The notes under the pieces were generated by a model, which saw only the letters and a list, made by a program, of their open reading frames with translations, was not told the origin of the DNA and ran no database searches. From Microbacterium testaceum (GTDB taxonomy: Bacteria; Actinomycetota; Actinomycetes; Actinomycetales; Microbacteriaceae): DNA of 62,285 bases. The stretch spans positions 1 through 62,285 of the forward strand of contig NZ_LDRU01000066.1 in assembly GCF_001476285.1 (NCBI RefSeq). The letters run 5' to 3'. A program made the position numbers and the translations under genes. Below, piece after piece: positions 49,443-57,477 of the stretch. How positions within the stretch are numbered: the first letter of the stretch is position 1; each line of letters starts with the position of its first letter.

Positions 49443-50673
49443 CGGCGAGTCCTCTCTCGGTCGCCTCCGCCCACGCGGCGGCGATGTCGCCACCGGGACG
49501 GACGGATGCCACGCGCCACCCCGCGGCCAGGGGAGCGTCGAGGTCGGGCTGGGGTGCGACCACGACCATGATCGGCAGCGCCGAGCGCTGCGCGAAGGCG
49601 CCGGGAACCAGCGCGGGGTCACGCGAGGGGTCGGACGTGACGACCACGACCGGTCCCATCATGACCGCGGCAGACGCGGGGATCACGCGCGCGGACGAAC
49701 CGTCGACGCGCGCGGTCAGGCCGGCGAAAGACGCCGCGAGTGCTCGCGCCTCTCCCTCTTCTCCGCCGTCGACGGGCTCGGCCAGGAGCTCGCCGTCGCT
49801 GTCGACGACGTCGACGGTGTACCCCTCGTGCACGAGGCGTGCGACCGCCGACACGCATGCCGAGACCGCCGTCTCGAAGGCGATGTCCGCGCTCGGCGCC
49901 TCGCCGGCCGCGGCGGACCACCGCGACGGGGCACGATCGAGCACCACGGTCGCCGCGGGGCTGGACTCCTGTTCCTCCTGGCGCACCATGAGGGTGTCGC
50001 GATGCGCGGTCGCGCGCCAGTGGATGCGCCGCATCGAGTCGCCCGGGGCGTAGGGGCGGGCGACCAGGTTGTCGACGCCCTCTCCGAGCTGCAGCGCCGA
50101 GGACTGCCGGGTGCCACCGGCCTCGCCCCCGGTCGGGGGGAGCGGCGGAAGGTCGACGATCGCGGGGGCGACCGTGATCGGGGAGGGCCGTCCGAGCTTG
50201 AATCGGCGACGGACGAGGCCGAACGGATCGGTCGTGACGACCTCGAGCGGGCCCAGCGCGTGAACGCCCCGTTCGCGGCCGACGATCTCGTAGCGGAGCT
50301 CGACGGGGACGGTGTCGCGACCGAGCGACGACGCCGTCGCCGGGAACAGACCCCGTGCGTTTCCGCTCACCCCGGCGGGGAGGGCGTCGGCCCACCGCCC
50401 GGGAGCGGTCGGCAGGGCCGTCTGCAGGCCGACGCGCACGACGACGTCGGTGCGCGATCCCACGTCGATGACGTCGGGGCGGACGGTCCGCGTGACGCGG
50501 TCGGTGCGTCGCGCGATCAGGAGGGTGACGGCTGCCGCGGCCAGCAGTGCGGCCATGAGCACGCCGAAGTACATCAGTTCGGGGATGCCGGCCCGCTGGG
50601 CGATGACGAGGGAGGCCACCGCGAGCACGACGGCACCGCTGCCCCGGAGGGTCAACGGCCACCAGCGTCTCAT
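49429..50673 (-). CDS. DUF58 domain-containing protein
   Basis: A 414-residue protein with two N-terminal membrane helices and a C-terminal DUF58/vWA-like domain marked by LVARPYAPGDSMRRIHWRATAHRDTLMVRQEEQE. DUF58 proteins are partners of MoxR ATPases. The ATG at 50673 lies seven bases after the MoxR stop codon region (50681). Confidence 0.9.
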   Translation of the reverse strand: MRRWWPLTLRGSGAVVLAVASLVIAQRAGIPELMYFGVLMAALLAAAAVTLLIARRTDRVTRTVRPDVIDVGSRTDVVVRVGLQTALPTAPGRWADALPAGVSGNARGLFPATASSLGRDTVPVELRYEIVGRERGVHALGPLEVVTTDPFGLVRRRFKLGRPSPITVAPAIVDLPPLPPTGGEAGGTRQSSALQLGEGVDNLVARPYAPGDSMRRIHWRATAHRDTLMVRQEEQESSPAATVVLDRAPSRWSAAAGEAPSADIAFETAVSACVSAVARLVHEGYTVDVVDSDGELLAEPVDGGEEGEARALAASFAGLTARVDGSSARVIPASAAVMMGPVVVVTSDPSRDPALVPGAFAQRSALPIMVVVAPQPDLDAPLAAGWRVASVRPGGDIAAAWAEATERGLADVGR

Positions 50674-50680
50674 CGGGCCC

Positions 50681-51721
50681 TCATGCTCGAGCGGCGAGCG
50701 GGACGCGCACGCTCGCGGCGATGCGGTCGAGCGCCTCGGACACCACGACCGCTCCCGCCCGGCCGCCCGCGGCCGAGCGGTTCGCGATGAGGCGGTGACC
50801 GAACACCGGGTTGAGCAGCGACGTCAGGTCGTCGGGGATGACGTACGCGCGCCCGTCGAGCGCCGCCCGGACCTTGGCCGCACGGACCAGCTGCAGAGTG
50901 GCCCGCGGGCTCGCGCCCAGGCGGATGTCGGGGTGGCTCCGCGTCGCCTGCGCCAGCGCCACGACGTACTCCTCGAGCGCGGGGGCGACGTGCACCCCGC
51001 GGGCCCAGGCGATCATCGCGGTCACCTGCCGCGCGGTCACGACGGGCACGATTCCATCCAGCGGGTTCACGGAGTCGCGCTGGCGCAGCATGAGCGCCTC
51101 GGCGGCGGCATCGGGATAACCCATCGAGATGCGCAGGAGGAAGCGGTCGCGCTGGGCCTCGGGGAGGGCGTAGGTGCCCTCCATCTCGAAGGGGTTCTGC
51201 GTCGCCACGACGAGGAACGGAGAGGGCAGCACGTGCGTCCGCCCGTCGATGGTGACCTGTCGCTCCTCCATCGCTTCGAGCAACGACGACTGTGTCTTGG
51301 GGGAGGAGCGGTTGATCTCGTCGGCGATGACGATGTTGGCGAACACCGCGCCGGGCGTGAACTCGAACTGCCGCGTGACCGGGTTGAAAACCGAGACGCC
51401 CGTGATGTCTCCCGGGAGCAGGTCGGGAGTGAACTGGATGCGTCGCACGTCGGCGTCGACCGTCGCGGCCAGCGCGCGGGCGAGCATCGTCTTGCCCACC
51501 CCGGGGACGTCCTCGATGAGCAGGTGCCCCTCGGCGAGGAGCGCGATGAGAGCGCTCTGGACGGCCTCGGGCTTGCCGTCGATGACGTTCGAGACGGATG
51601 CCGTGATCTGATCGGTCAGCCGGGCGAAGGATTCCGCGGTGAGCGGCTCGTCGCTTCCCGGGCGGGCGGTCTCGGTGCGGCGGAGTCGCGATGCCGCCTC
51701 GGGCGTGGCCGTCTCGTCCAT
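50681..51721 (-). CDS. MoxR family AAA+ ATPase
   Basis: A 346-residue AAA+ ATPase: Walker A EDVPGVGKTMLARALA, Walker B VIADEINRSSPKTQ, sensor 1 VATQNPFEMEGTY, arginine finger region ALPEAQRDRFLLRI and sensor 2 GASPRATLQLVRAAK. MoxR ATPases act as chaperones for vWA-domain partners, here DUF58. It is the first gene of the operon; its start is MDETATPEAAS. Confidence 0.95.
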   Translation of the reverse strand: MDETATPEAASRLRRTETARPGSDEPLTAESFARLTDQITASVSNVIDGKPEAVQSALIALLAEGHLLIEDVPGVGKTMLARALAATVDADVRRIQFTPDLLPGDITGVSVFNPVTRQFEFTPGAVFANIVIADEINRSSPKTQSSLLEAMEERQVTIDGRTHVLPSPFLVVATQNPFEMEGTYALPEAQRDRFLLRISMGYPDAAAEALMLRQRDSVNPLDGIVPVVTARQVTAMIAWARGVHVAPALEEYVVALAQATRSHPDIRLGASPRATLQLVRAAKVRAALDGRAYVIPDDLTSLLNPVFGHRLIANRSAAGGRAGAVVVSEALDRIAASVRVPLAARA

Positions 51722-51884
51722 GGCATCCCTCGTGTCGATGGGCGGCGGCAGCCGTTGCCGCCGTGACCTGATCGTAACCTGCGCCGCGGGGCTCGGGGCC
51801 GTGCGGAGCGTGGTGCACAGGCGTCACTCGGCGGATGCACCGGCCCCTAGGATCGGGGAGCATTCGTTCACCCGAGGAGCGCGC

Positions 51885-52817
51885 ATGTCCGATGCCACCC
51901 CGTCCCTGCCCGCGTACACCCATGTTCTCGCCGTCGACATCGGCGGGACGAAGGTCGACGCCGCTGTCGTGTCGATGGCCGGCGAGGTGGTCCGAGAGAG
52001 CGTGACACGCCGGCCCACCGGACGCGAGAACGACCGGGAGGCCATCGCACGCAACGTCCGCGAAGCGGCGGAGGGGGCTCTGGCTGCGGTCCCCGGCCTG
52101 CGTGTCGGCGCGATCGGCGTCGGCAGTGCCGGACCGGTCGACCTCCCGTCGCGCTCGGTGTCGCCGCTCAACCTTCCCCAGGCCGCCGGTCTCCCGATCG
52201 ACGAGGTGCTGAGCGGTCTGGTCGACGGCCCGATCACGCTCGCCCTCGACGGCACGTGCATCGCACTCGCCGAGCACTGGCGGGGATCGCTGCGCGGATG
52301 CCGGAACGCGATGGCGATCGTCGTGTCCACGGGTGTCGGTGGAGGCTTCGTGCTGGACGGGCGTCCGATGGGCGGCGCGAGCGGCAACGCGGGCCACCTC
52401 GGGCAGACGTTCGTGCGCACGATCCACGACGGTGACGCCGTGGCATCCACTCTCGAAGCCGTGGCCGCGGGTCCCGGAACCGTCGCGTGGGCGCGCACGC
52501 AGGGCTGGGAGGGCGCCACCGGACTCGACCTGGCGGCGTCGTACCGCGCCGGCGACGAGATCGCCCGCGCCGCCGTGTCGCGCTCGGCGACCGCGGTCGG
52601 CCAGGCGATCGCCGCGGCGGCGACGCTGTGCGACCTCGAAGCGGTCGCGATCGCGGGCGGGTTCTCGCAGGTCGCCGACGACTACGTCGATCAGGTGCGC
52701 GTGGCGGCGGAAGCCGCGGCGGTGCACGCCTATGCGCGACGCTGTCGCATCGTCGGCTCGGGCCTGGACGGCGACGGGCCCCTGCTGGGCGCAGCGGCGC
52801 TCGCGCTCGGCGCCTGA
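51885..52817 (+). CDS. ROK family sugar kinase without zinc motif
   Basis: A 310-residue ROK-fold kinase: HVLAVDIGGTKVDAAVVS is the ATP/phosphate motif, GVGSAGPVD and STGVGGGFVLDG follow. The usual zinc-binding segment (GHxx...CxCGxxGCxE) is replaced by GNAGHLGQTFVRTIHDGDAVAS, so it has the histidine but none of the cysteines. It precedes a ROK repressor and a mannoside transporter/mannosidase operon, so it may phosphorylate mannose or a related sugar. The ATG at 51885 follows GAGGAGCGCGC. Confidence 0.88.
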   Translation: MSDATPSLPAYTHVLAVDIGGTKVDAAVVSMAGEVVRESVTRRPTGRENDREAIARNVREAAEGALAAVPGLRVGAIGVGSAGPVDLPSRSVSPLNLPQAAGLPIDEVLSGLVDGPITLALDGTCIALAEHWRGSLRGCRNAMAIVVSTGVGGGFVLDGRPMGGASGNAGHLGQTFVRTIHDGDAVASTLEAVAAGPGTVAWARTQGWEGATGLDLAASYRAGDEIARAAVSRSATAVGQAIAAAATLCDLEAVAIAGGFSQVADDYVDQVRVAAEAAAVHAYARRCRIVGSGLDGDGPLLGAAALALGA

Positions 52818-52907
52818 CGGGCGACGACGCGGCGGGGCACGGCTTCTACGCGGGCGTACGCTGAGCGGGGGTCTGCGACGCGGGCCGGCGAGCGAGAGTG
52901 GGAAGCG

Positions 52908-54113
52908 ATGCGGACGGGGGCGAACCTGCCGGCGGTCGGCGAGTACAACCAGACCCTCGTGCTCGACCTCATCCGCCGCGCACCGGAGGGGCTGAGCCGG
53001 GTGGAGCTGTCGGCGCGCACCGGACTCAGCGCTCAGACCCTCAGCAACGTCACGCGCCGCCTCGCCGATGAGGGGCTGATCGCCGAAGCGGGCAAGGTCA
53101 TCTCCGGCCCGGGCAAGCCGCGCACGCTGCTGAAGCTCGAACCGCGCTCCCGATTCGCCGTCGGCGTGCACCTCGACCCGGTGGTCGACACGATCGTCGT
53201 GGTCGACATGGCCGGTGACGTCGTGGCGCACGACGAGATCCCGCGGCGCCACGGCGCTGCCCCCGCCGAGCTCATCGACGATGTCCGTGCGGCGGTCGAT
53301 CGCATCGTCGCCGAAGCCGAGATTCCGCGGGAACTCGTGCTCGGAGTCGGCGTCGCCGCTCCCGGCCCGTTCGATGCCCGGGGAGGAAGGCTTCTCGATC
53401 CGCCCCTGCTGCCCGCGTGGCACAACGTCCACGTGCGCGAGGACCTCGGTGCGGCGACCGGTCTCCCGGTCATCGTCGAGAAGGACGTGACCGCCGCGAT
53501 GGTCGGCGAGATGTGGTTCGACCGGTCCGACGCCCTCACCGACGCGATGTTCCTGTACTACGGCGCCGGTGTCGGTCTCGGCGTGGCGATCGGCGGTGCG
53601 CCGGTGCGCGGTCGCACGGGCAACGCCGGGGGTATCGCGCACGTCGTCGTCGACCCCGACGGTCCGGCGTGCGAATGCGGGTCGCGCGGGTGCCTCGGGG
53701 TCTCGATCGAGCCGCGGACGCTCCTCGCCGAGGCCGGGTACGTGCCCGCCGAGACGGGCGACACCCGTCCCGATCTCGACCGGTTGGTCCGGGATGCCGC
53801 GGCGGGCGGCACCCGCGCGGGCGACGTCCTGCGCCGCGCGGGGGAGCGGATCGCCCGAGCCCTGGTCGTGACGAACAACCTCCTCGACGTCGACGAGGTC
53901 GTGCTGGGAGGACCCGTGTGGGAACGGCTCTCGGAGGTTCTGGTCGACACCGTGAGCGCGCGCGTCACGTCGGACCCGGTGTCGACCGCTACCCGCGCCA
54001 TCACCGTGCGGCTGTCGCGCGTGGGCGCCGATGTGGCCGCTGTCGGCGCGGCCTGCCTCATGTTGGACGGGGCCTTCGCGGCGCGCCCCGCCCGCATGAT
54101 GATCGCGATCTGA
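52908..54113 (+). CDS. ROK family transcriptional repressor (NagC/XylR type)
   Basis: A 401-residue repressor with an N-terminal winged helix (LVLDLIRRAPEGLSRVELSARTGLSAQTLSNVTRRLADEGLI) and a ROK sensor domain with the intact zinc motif ACECGSRGCLG and the kinase-like VGVHLDPVVDTIVVVDM. It probably represses the importer and mannosidase operon just downstream, using the palindromes in 54160-54206. Confidence 0.92.
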   Translation: MRTGANLPAVGEYNQTLVLDLIRRAPEGLSRVELSARTGLSAQTLSNVTRRLADEGLIAEAGKVISGPGKPRTLLKLEPRSRFAVGVHLDPVVDTIVVVDMAGDVVAHDEIPRRHGAAPAELIDDVRAAVDRIVAEAEIPRELVLGVGVAAPGPFDARGGRLLDPPLLPAWHNVHVREDLGAATGLPVIVEKDVTAAMVGEMWFDRSDALTDAMFLYYGAGVGLGVAIGGAPVRGRTGNAGGIAHVVVDPDGPACECGSRGCLGVSIEPRTLLAEAGYVPAETGDTRPDLDRLVRDAAAGGTRAGDVLRRAGERIARALVVTNNLLDVDEVVLGGPVWERLSEVLVDTVSARVTSDPVSTATRAITVRLSRVGADVAAVGAACLMLDGAFAARPARMMIAI

Positions 54114-54159
54114 GCGATCCCCGCGCCTCTCACAGCGTCCCGTGGCCTGATCGTTACCG

Positions 54160-54206
54160 CGTGTCGTGCGACACGACTTGCCGAGTTAGTCCATTTGATT
54201 TATAAA
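54160..54206. promoter_or_regulatory. Operator/promoter region of the mannoside operon
   Basis: A perfect palindrome CGTGTCGTGCGACACG (54160-54175) is followed by an AT-rich stretch TTAGTCCATTTGATTTATAA starting at 54186, unlike its GC-rich surroundings and typical of ROK-repressor operators. GAGCAAAGGAG at 54235-54245 is the ribosome binding site. Confidence 0.65.
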
Positions 54207-54250
54207 AGGTTCTGGCGACGCGGTGTCTCCACCCGAGCAAAGGAGCTTCC

Positions 54251-55609
54251 ATGAAGAAATCGACGATGGCGGGCGGTCTCCTGACCGTGACGGCCCTGAC
54301 CGTGGCCCTGGCCGGCTGCTCCGGCGGCAGCGGGGGATCGGGCGACGCGAACACCATTCGCGTGGCGTACCAGACCACGGCGACGTTCAACCAGATGCAG
54401 ACGCTGATGGAGAACGCGAAGAAGGAGTACGAGGCGGCGCACAAGGGCGTGACCGTCGAGCTCGTCCCGATCCAGGCCGAGGGCGCCGACTACTACACGA
54501 AGCTCGCGCTGATGAACAAGTCGGCGAGCACCGCTCCCGACGTCCAGTACGAAGACACGTTCAAGATCCAGTCCGACGCGGCCGCCGGCTACCTCCTGCC
54601 GCTCGACGACTACCTCGCGAAGTGGGACGACTGGTCGCAGTTCGCGGAGGGCGCGAAGCAGGCCGGTCTCGGCCCCGACGGCAAGACGTACGGCGTCTCG
54701 CTCGGCACCGACACCCGTGGCCTCTGGTACAACAAGGAGATCTTCGCCAAGGCGGGAATCTCGGTGCCGTGGCAGCCCAAGACCTGGGCCGATGTGCTCT
54801 CGGCCGCCGAGAAGGTCAAGGCCGCCGACCCCGACGTCATCCCGATCAACGTCTACTCGGGCAAGACCGCCGGTGAGGCGGCATCCATGCAGGGTCTTGA
54901 GATGCTGCTATACGGCACCGAGGACACCCTCTACGACACGGACAGCAAGAAGTGGGTCGTCGGGAGCCAGGGCTTCAAGGACTCGCTGCAGTTCGTCTCG
55001 GACGTCTACCAGGGCGGCCTCGGACCCTCGCTGCAGCAGGCGCTCGACCCCAACATCTTCACCAGCGTGACCGCCGACTGGCTGCCCTCGAGCAAGCTGG
55101 CGATCGCCCTCGACGGTTCGTGGCAGTCGGCGGCGTGGGTCGACGGCGGCACCGCCGCGTGGCCCGCGTGGAGCGACACCCTCGGCATCGCCGCGATGCC
55201 GACGCAGAAGGGCCAGGCTCCCGGCACGACGAGCATGTCGGGCGGCTGGACGCTCGCGATCGGCAAGAACACAAAGAACGCCGACGCCGCGTGGGACTTC
55301 CTCTCCACCGCCGTGAACAAGGACAACGCCACGGCGTACAACATCGACAACAGCCAGATCGCCGTGCGCGCCGACGTGGCCGAGTCCAGCGAGTACCTCG
55401 ACGCGAACCCGAGCTTCAAGACGTTCTCGAGCTTCGTCGACACGACGCACTTCCGCCCCGCGACCGAGGACTACGACAAGATCTCGAACCAGATCCAGGT
55501 CGCGATGGAAGCGGTCATGACCGGGCAGTCGAGCGTCGACGACGCGGCCGCCGCCTACGACCAGGCCGTCATCGGCATCGTCGGCGAAGAGAACACGCAG
55601 AAGGGCTGA
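54251..55609 (+). CDS. Sugar ABC transporter substrate-binding lipoprotein
   Basis: A 452-residue family 1 solute-binding protein: signal peptide with lipobox LAGC (Cys22), Gly/Ser linker, then IRVAYQTTATFNQMQTLMENAKKEYEAAHKGVTVELVPIQA, TRGLWYNKEIFAKAGISVPWQPKTWADV and a Trp-rich segment (WQSAAWVDGGTAAWPAW) likely to bind sugar rings. It delivers mannosides or mannose-containing oligosaccharides, judged by the co-operonic alpha-mannosidase. Confidence 0.93.
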   Translation: MKKSTMAGGLLTVTALTVALAGCSGGSGGSGDANTIRVAYQTTATFNQMQTLMENAKKEYEAAHKGVTVELVPIQAEGADYYTKLALMNKSASTAPDVQYEDTFKIQSDAAAGYLLPLDDYLAKWDDWSQFAEGAKQAGLGPDGKTYGVSLGTDTRGLWYNKEIFAKAGISVPWQPKTWADVLSAAEKVKAADPDVIPINVYSGKTAGEAASMQGLEMLLYGTEDTLYDTDSKKWVVGSQGFKDSLQFVSDVYQGGLGPSLQQALDPNIFTSVTADWLPSSKLAIALDGSWQSAAWVDGGTAAWPAWSDTLGIAAMPTQKGQAPGTTSMSGGWTLAIGKNTKNADAAWDFLSTAVNKDNATAYNIDNSQIAVRADVAESSEYLDANPSFKTFSSFVDTTHFRPATEDYDKISNQIQVAMEAVMTGQSSVDDAAAAYDQAVIGIVGEENTQKG

Positions 55610-55611
55610 CC

Positions 55612-56544
55612 GTGACCGCCCTGGCTCAGACCGGGGCGACCGGAACCGGCCGGGGGTCGCGCGCGAGAACGCGCGGCCTCCGGCCGTCGGCCCGGGCGCT
55701 CCCTCTCCTGCCGGCAGCCCTGCTGCTGGCGATCTTCCTGCTCGGCCCGATCCTCGTGTCGCTGTGGGGCTCGCTCACCAATGCGACGCTCTCCGGCTCC
55801 ACCGCCGTGGCGAGCGAGTTCATCGGCTTCGACAACTACACCCAGCTCTTCAAAGCGCCCGACTTCCCCGTCTCGGTGATCAACACGATCGTGTTCGTGT
55901 TCTTCTCCGCCGTGATCGGTCAGAACATCCTCGGCCTGGCGCTCGCCCTCATGATGCGCTCGGGCAACCGCATCGTCACCGCGGTGGTCGGCACGATCGT
56001 CGTGACCGCCTGGGTCCTGCCCGAGATCGTCGCCGCGTTCGCGGCCTACGCCTTCTTCCGCGACAACGGCACGCTCAACGCGATCCTGGCCGTCTTCGGC
56101 CTCGAGCCCGTCAGTTGGCTCTTCACGATGCCCGTGCTCATGGTCATCATCGCCAACATCTGGCGCGGCACCGCGTTCTCGATGATGGTCTACTCGGCCG
56201 CCCTCGCCGACGTGCCACCCGAGATCACCGAGGCCGCCGAGGTCGACGGGGCCAGCGGCGTCAAGCGCCTCATCTTCATCACGATCCCGATGATCCGCTC
56301 GACCATCGGCACCAACTCGATGATCGTCACCCTGCAGACCCTCTCGGTCTTCACGCTCATCTTCGTCATGACCGGCGGTGGCCCGGGCAACAAGAGCACG
56401 ACGTTGCCGATCCTCGCCTACCAGCAGGGTCTGAAGTTCGGCGAGCTCGGCTACGGCACGGCGATCGCCACGATCATGCTGCTCATCGGTGCGATCTTCT
56501 CGTTCTTCTACGTCCGCGCCCTGCGCGAGGAGGTCTCGTCATGA
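55612..56544 (+). CDS. Sugar ABC transporter permease (MalF type)
   Basis: A 310-residue permease starting at GTG 55612 two bases after the binding-protein stop. Six helices and the EAA loop ITEAAEVDGASGVKRLIFITIPMIRS are visible. Unlike the other two importers in the window, no hairpin separates it from the binding-protein gene. Confidence 0.92.
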   Translation: MTALAQTGATGTGRGSRARTRGLRPSARALPLLPAALLLAIFLLGPILVSLWGSLTNATLSGSTAVASEFIGFDNYTQLFKAPDFPVSVINTIVFVFFSAVIGQNILGLALALMMRSGNRIVTAVVGTIVVTAWVLPEIVAAFAAYAFFRDNGTLNAILAVFGLEPVSWLFTMPVLMVIIANIWRGTAFSMMVYSAALADVPPEITEAAEVDGASGVKRLIFITIPMIRSTIGTNSMIVTLQTLSVFTLIFVMTGGGPGNKSTTLPILAYQQGLKFGELGYGTAIATIMLLIGAIFSFFYVRALREEVSS

Positions 56545-57437
56545 CCACCACGACCCTCCCCGAGGTGACCGGCCGCACGCGGGCCGCGAAGTCCCCGAAG
56601 GCGTCTCTGTCGTCCCCGCGAACCCGTGCCCTGCGCGTCCTGAGCAACACGCTGCTTATCGTCATCGGCATCCTGTTCGTCGTTCCGCTCATCTGGCTGG
56701 TGACGGCCTCGCTCGACGCGCAGCCGACGCTCGCGATCAAGATGCCCGAGGTCGTCACGCTCGACAACTTCGCCGCGGTGATGAAGCCCGACCTGCTCTT
56801 CCTTCCGCTCTGGAACAGCGTCCTGCTCGCGGGCGGCACGGCCGTCGCCACGGTGGTGCTCGCGTCGCTCGCGGCCTACCCGCTCTCGCGGTACAAGATG
56901 CGCGTCGGCAAGCCGTTCCTGTACGCGGTGCTGTTCGGCACGTGCCTGCCGATCACGGCGATCATGGTGCCGGTCTACAGCCTGTTCGTGCAGCTGAACC
57001 TCATCGACTCGATCGGCGGGACGATCCTCTTCCTCACCGCGAGCGCCCTGCCGATCGCGATCTGGATGATGAAGAACTTCATGGACGGCGTGCCCGTCGA
57101 GCTCGAGCACGCGGCCTGGATGGACGGTGCGGGATCGATGCGCACGCTCGTGCAGATCGTGCTCCCGCTCATGCGTCCCGGCATCGCGGTGGTGTTCATC
57201 TTCACGTTCATCCAGGCGTGGGGGAACTTCTTCGTGCCGTTCGTGCTGCTGCTCAGCCCCGACTACCAGCCGGCGGCGGTCAGCATCTTCAACTTCTTCG
57301 GGTCGTTCGGAGCCGTGGCCTACGGCCAGCTCGCGGCCTACTCGATCGTCTACTCCCTCCCCGTCCTCGGTCTGTACGTCCTCGTGCAGCGCGGGCTCGG
57401 CGGCACCTCGGCACTCGCCGGTGCCGTCAAGGGCTGA
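56541..57437 (+). CDS. Sugar ABC transporter permease (MalG type)
   Basis: A 298-residue permease overlapping the previous gene by four bases (ATGA). The EAA-equivalent loop is VELEHAAWMDGAGSMRTLVQIVLPLMRPG. No ATPase is encoded nearby, so it depends on a shared ATP-binding subunit. Confidence 0.92.
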   Translation: MTTTTLPEVTGRTRAAKSPKASLSSPRTRALRVLSNTLLIVIGILFVVPLIWLVTASLDAQPTLAIKMPEVVTLDNFAAVMKPDLLFLPLWNSVLLAGGTAVATVVLASLAAYPLSRYKMRVGKPFLYAVLFGTCLPITAIMVPVYSLFVQLNLIDSIGGTILFLTASALPIAIWMMKNFMDGVPVELEHAAWMDGAGSMRTLVQIVLPLMRPGIAVVFIFTFIQAWGNFFVPFVLLLSPDYQPAAVSIFNFFGSFGAVAYGQLAAYSIVYSLPVLGLYVLVQRGLGGTSALAGAVKG

Positions 57438-57477
57438 CCCGTCCCCCCAGACGCCCCCAGACAAGGAAAAAACCGTC

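Noticed and set aside
50670..53642. 990-codon minus-strand frame spanning MoxR and the ROK genes
   Set aside because: It crosses several real genes on both strands; the MoxR protein is in another frame with intact Walker motifs.
57127..57477. N-terminal extension of the alpha-mannosidase frame
   Set aside because: It would overlap the upstream permease gene in another frame and gives a Ser/Arg-rich sequence; the ATG at 57478 with its ribosome binding site starts the conserved protein.
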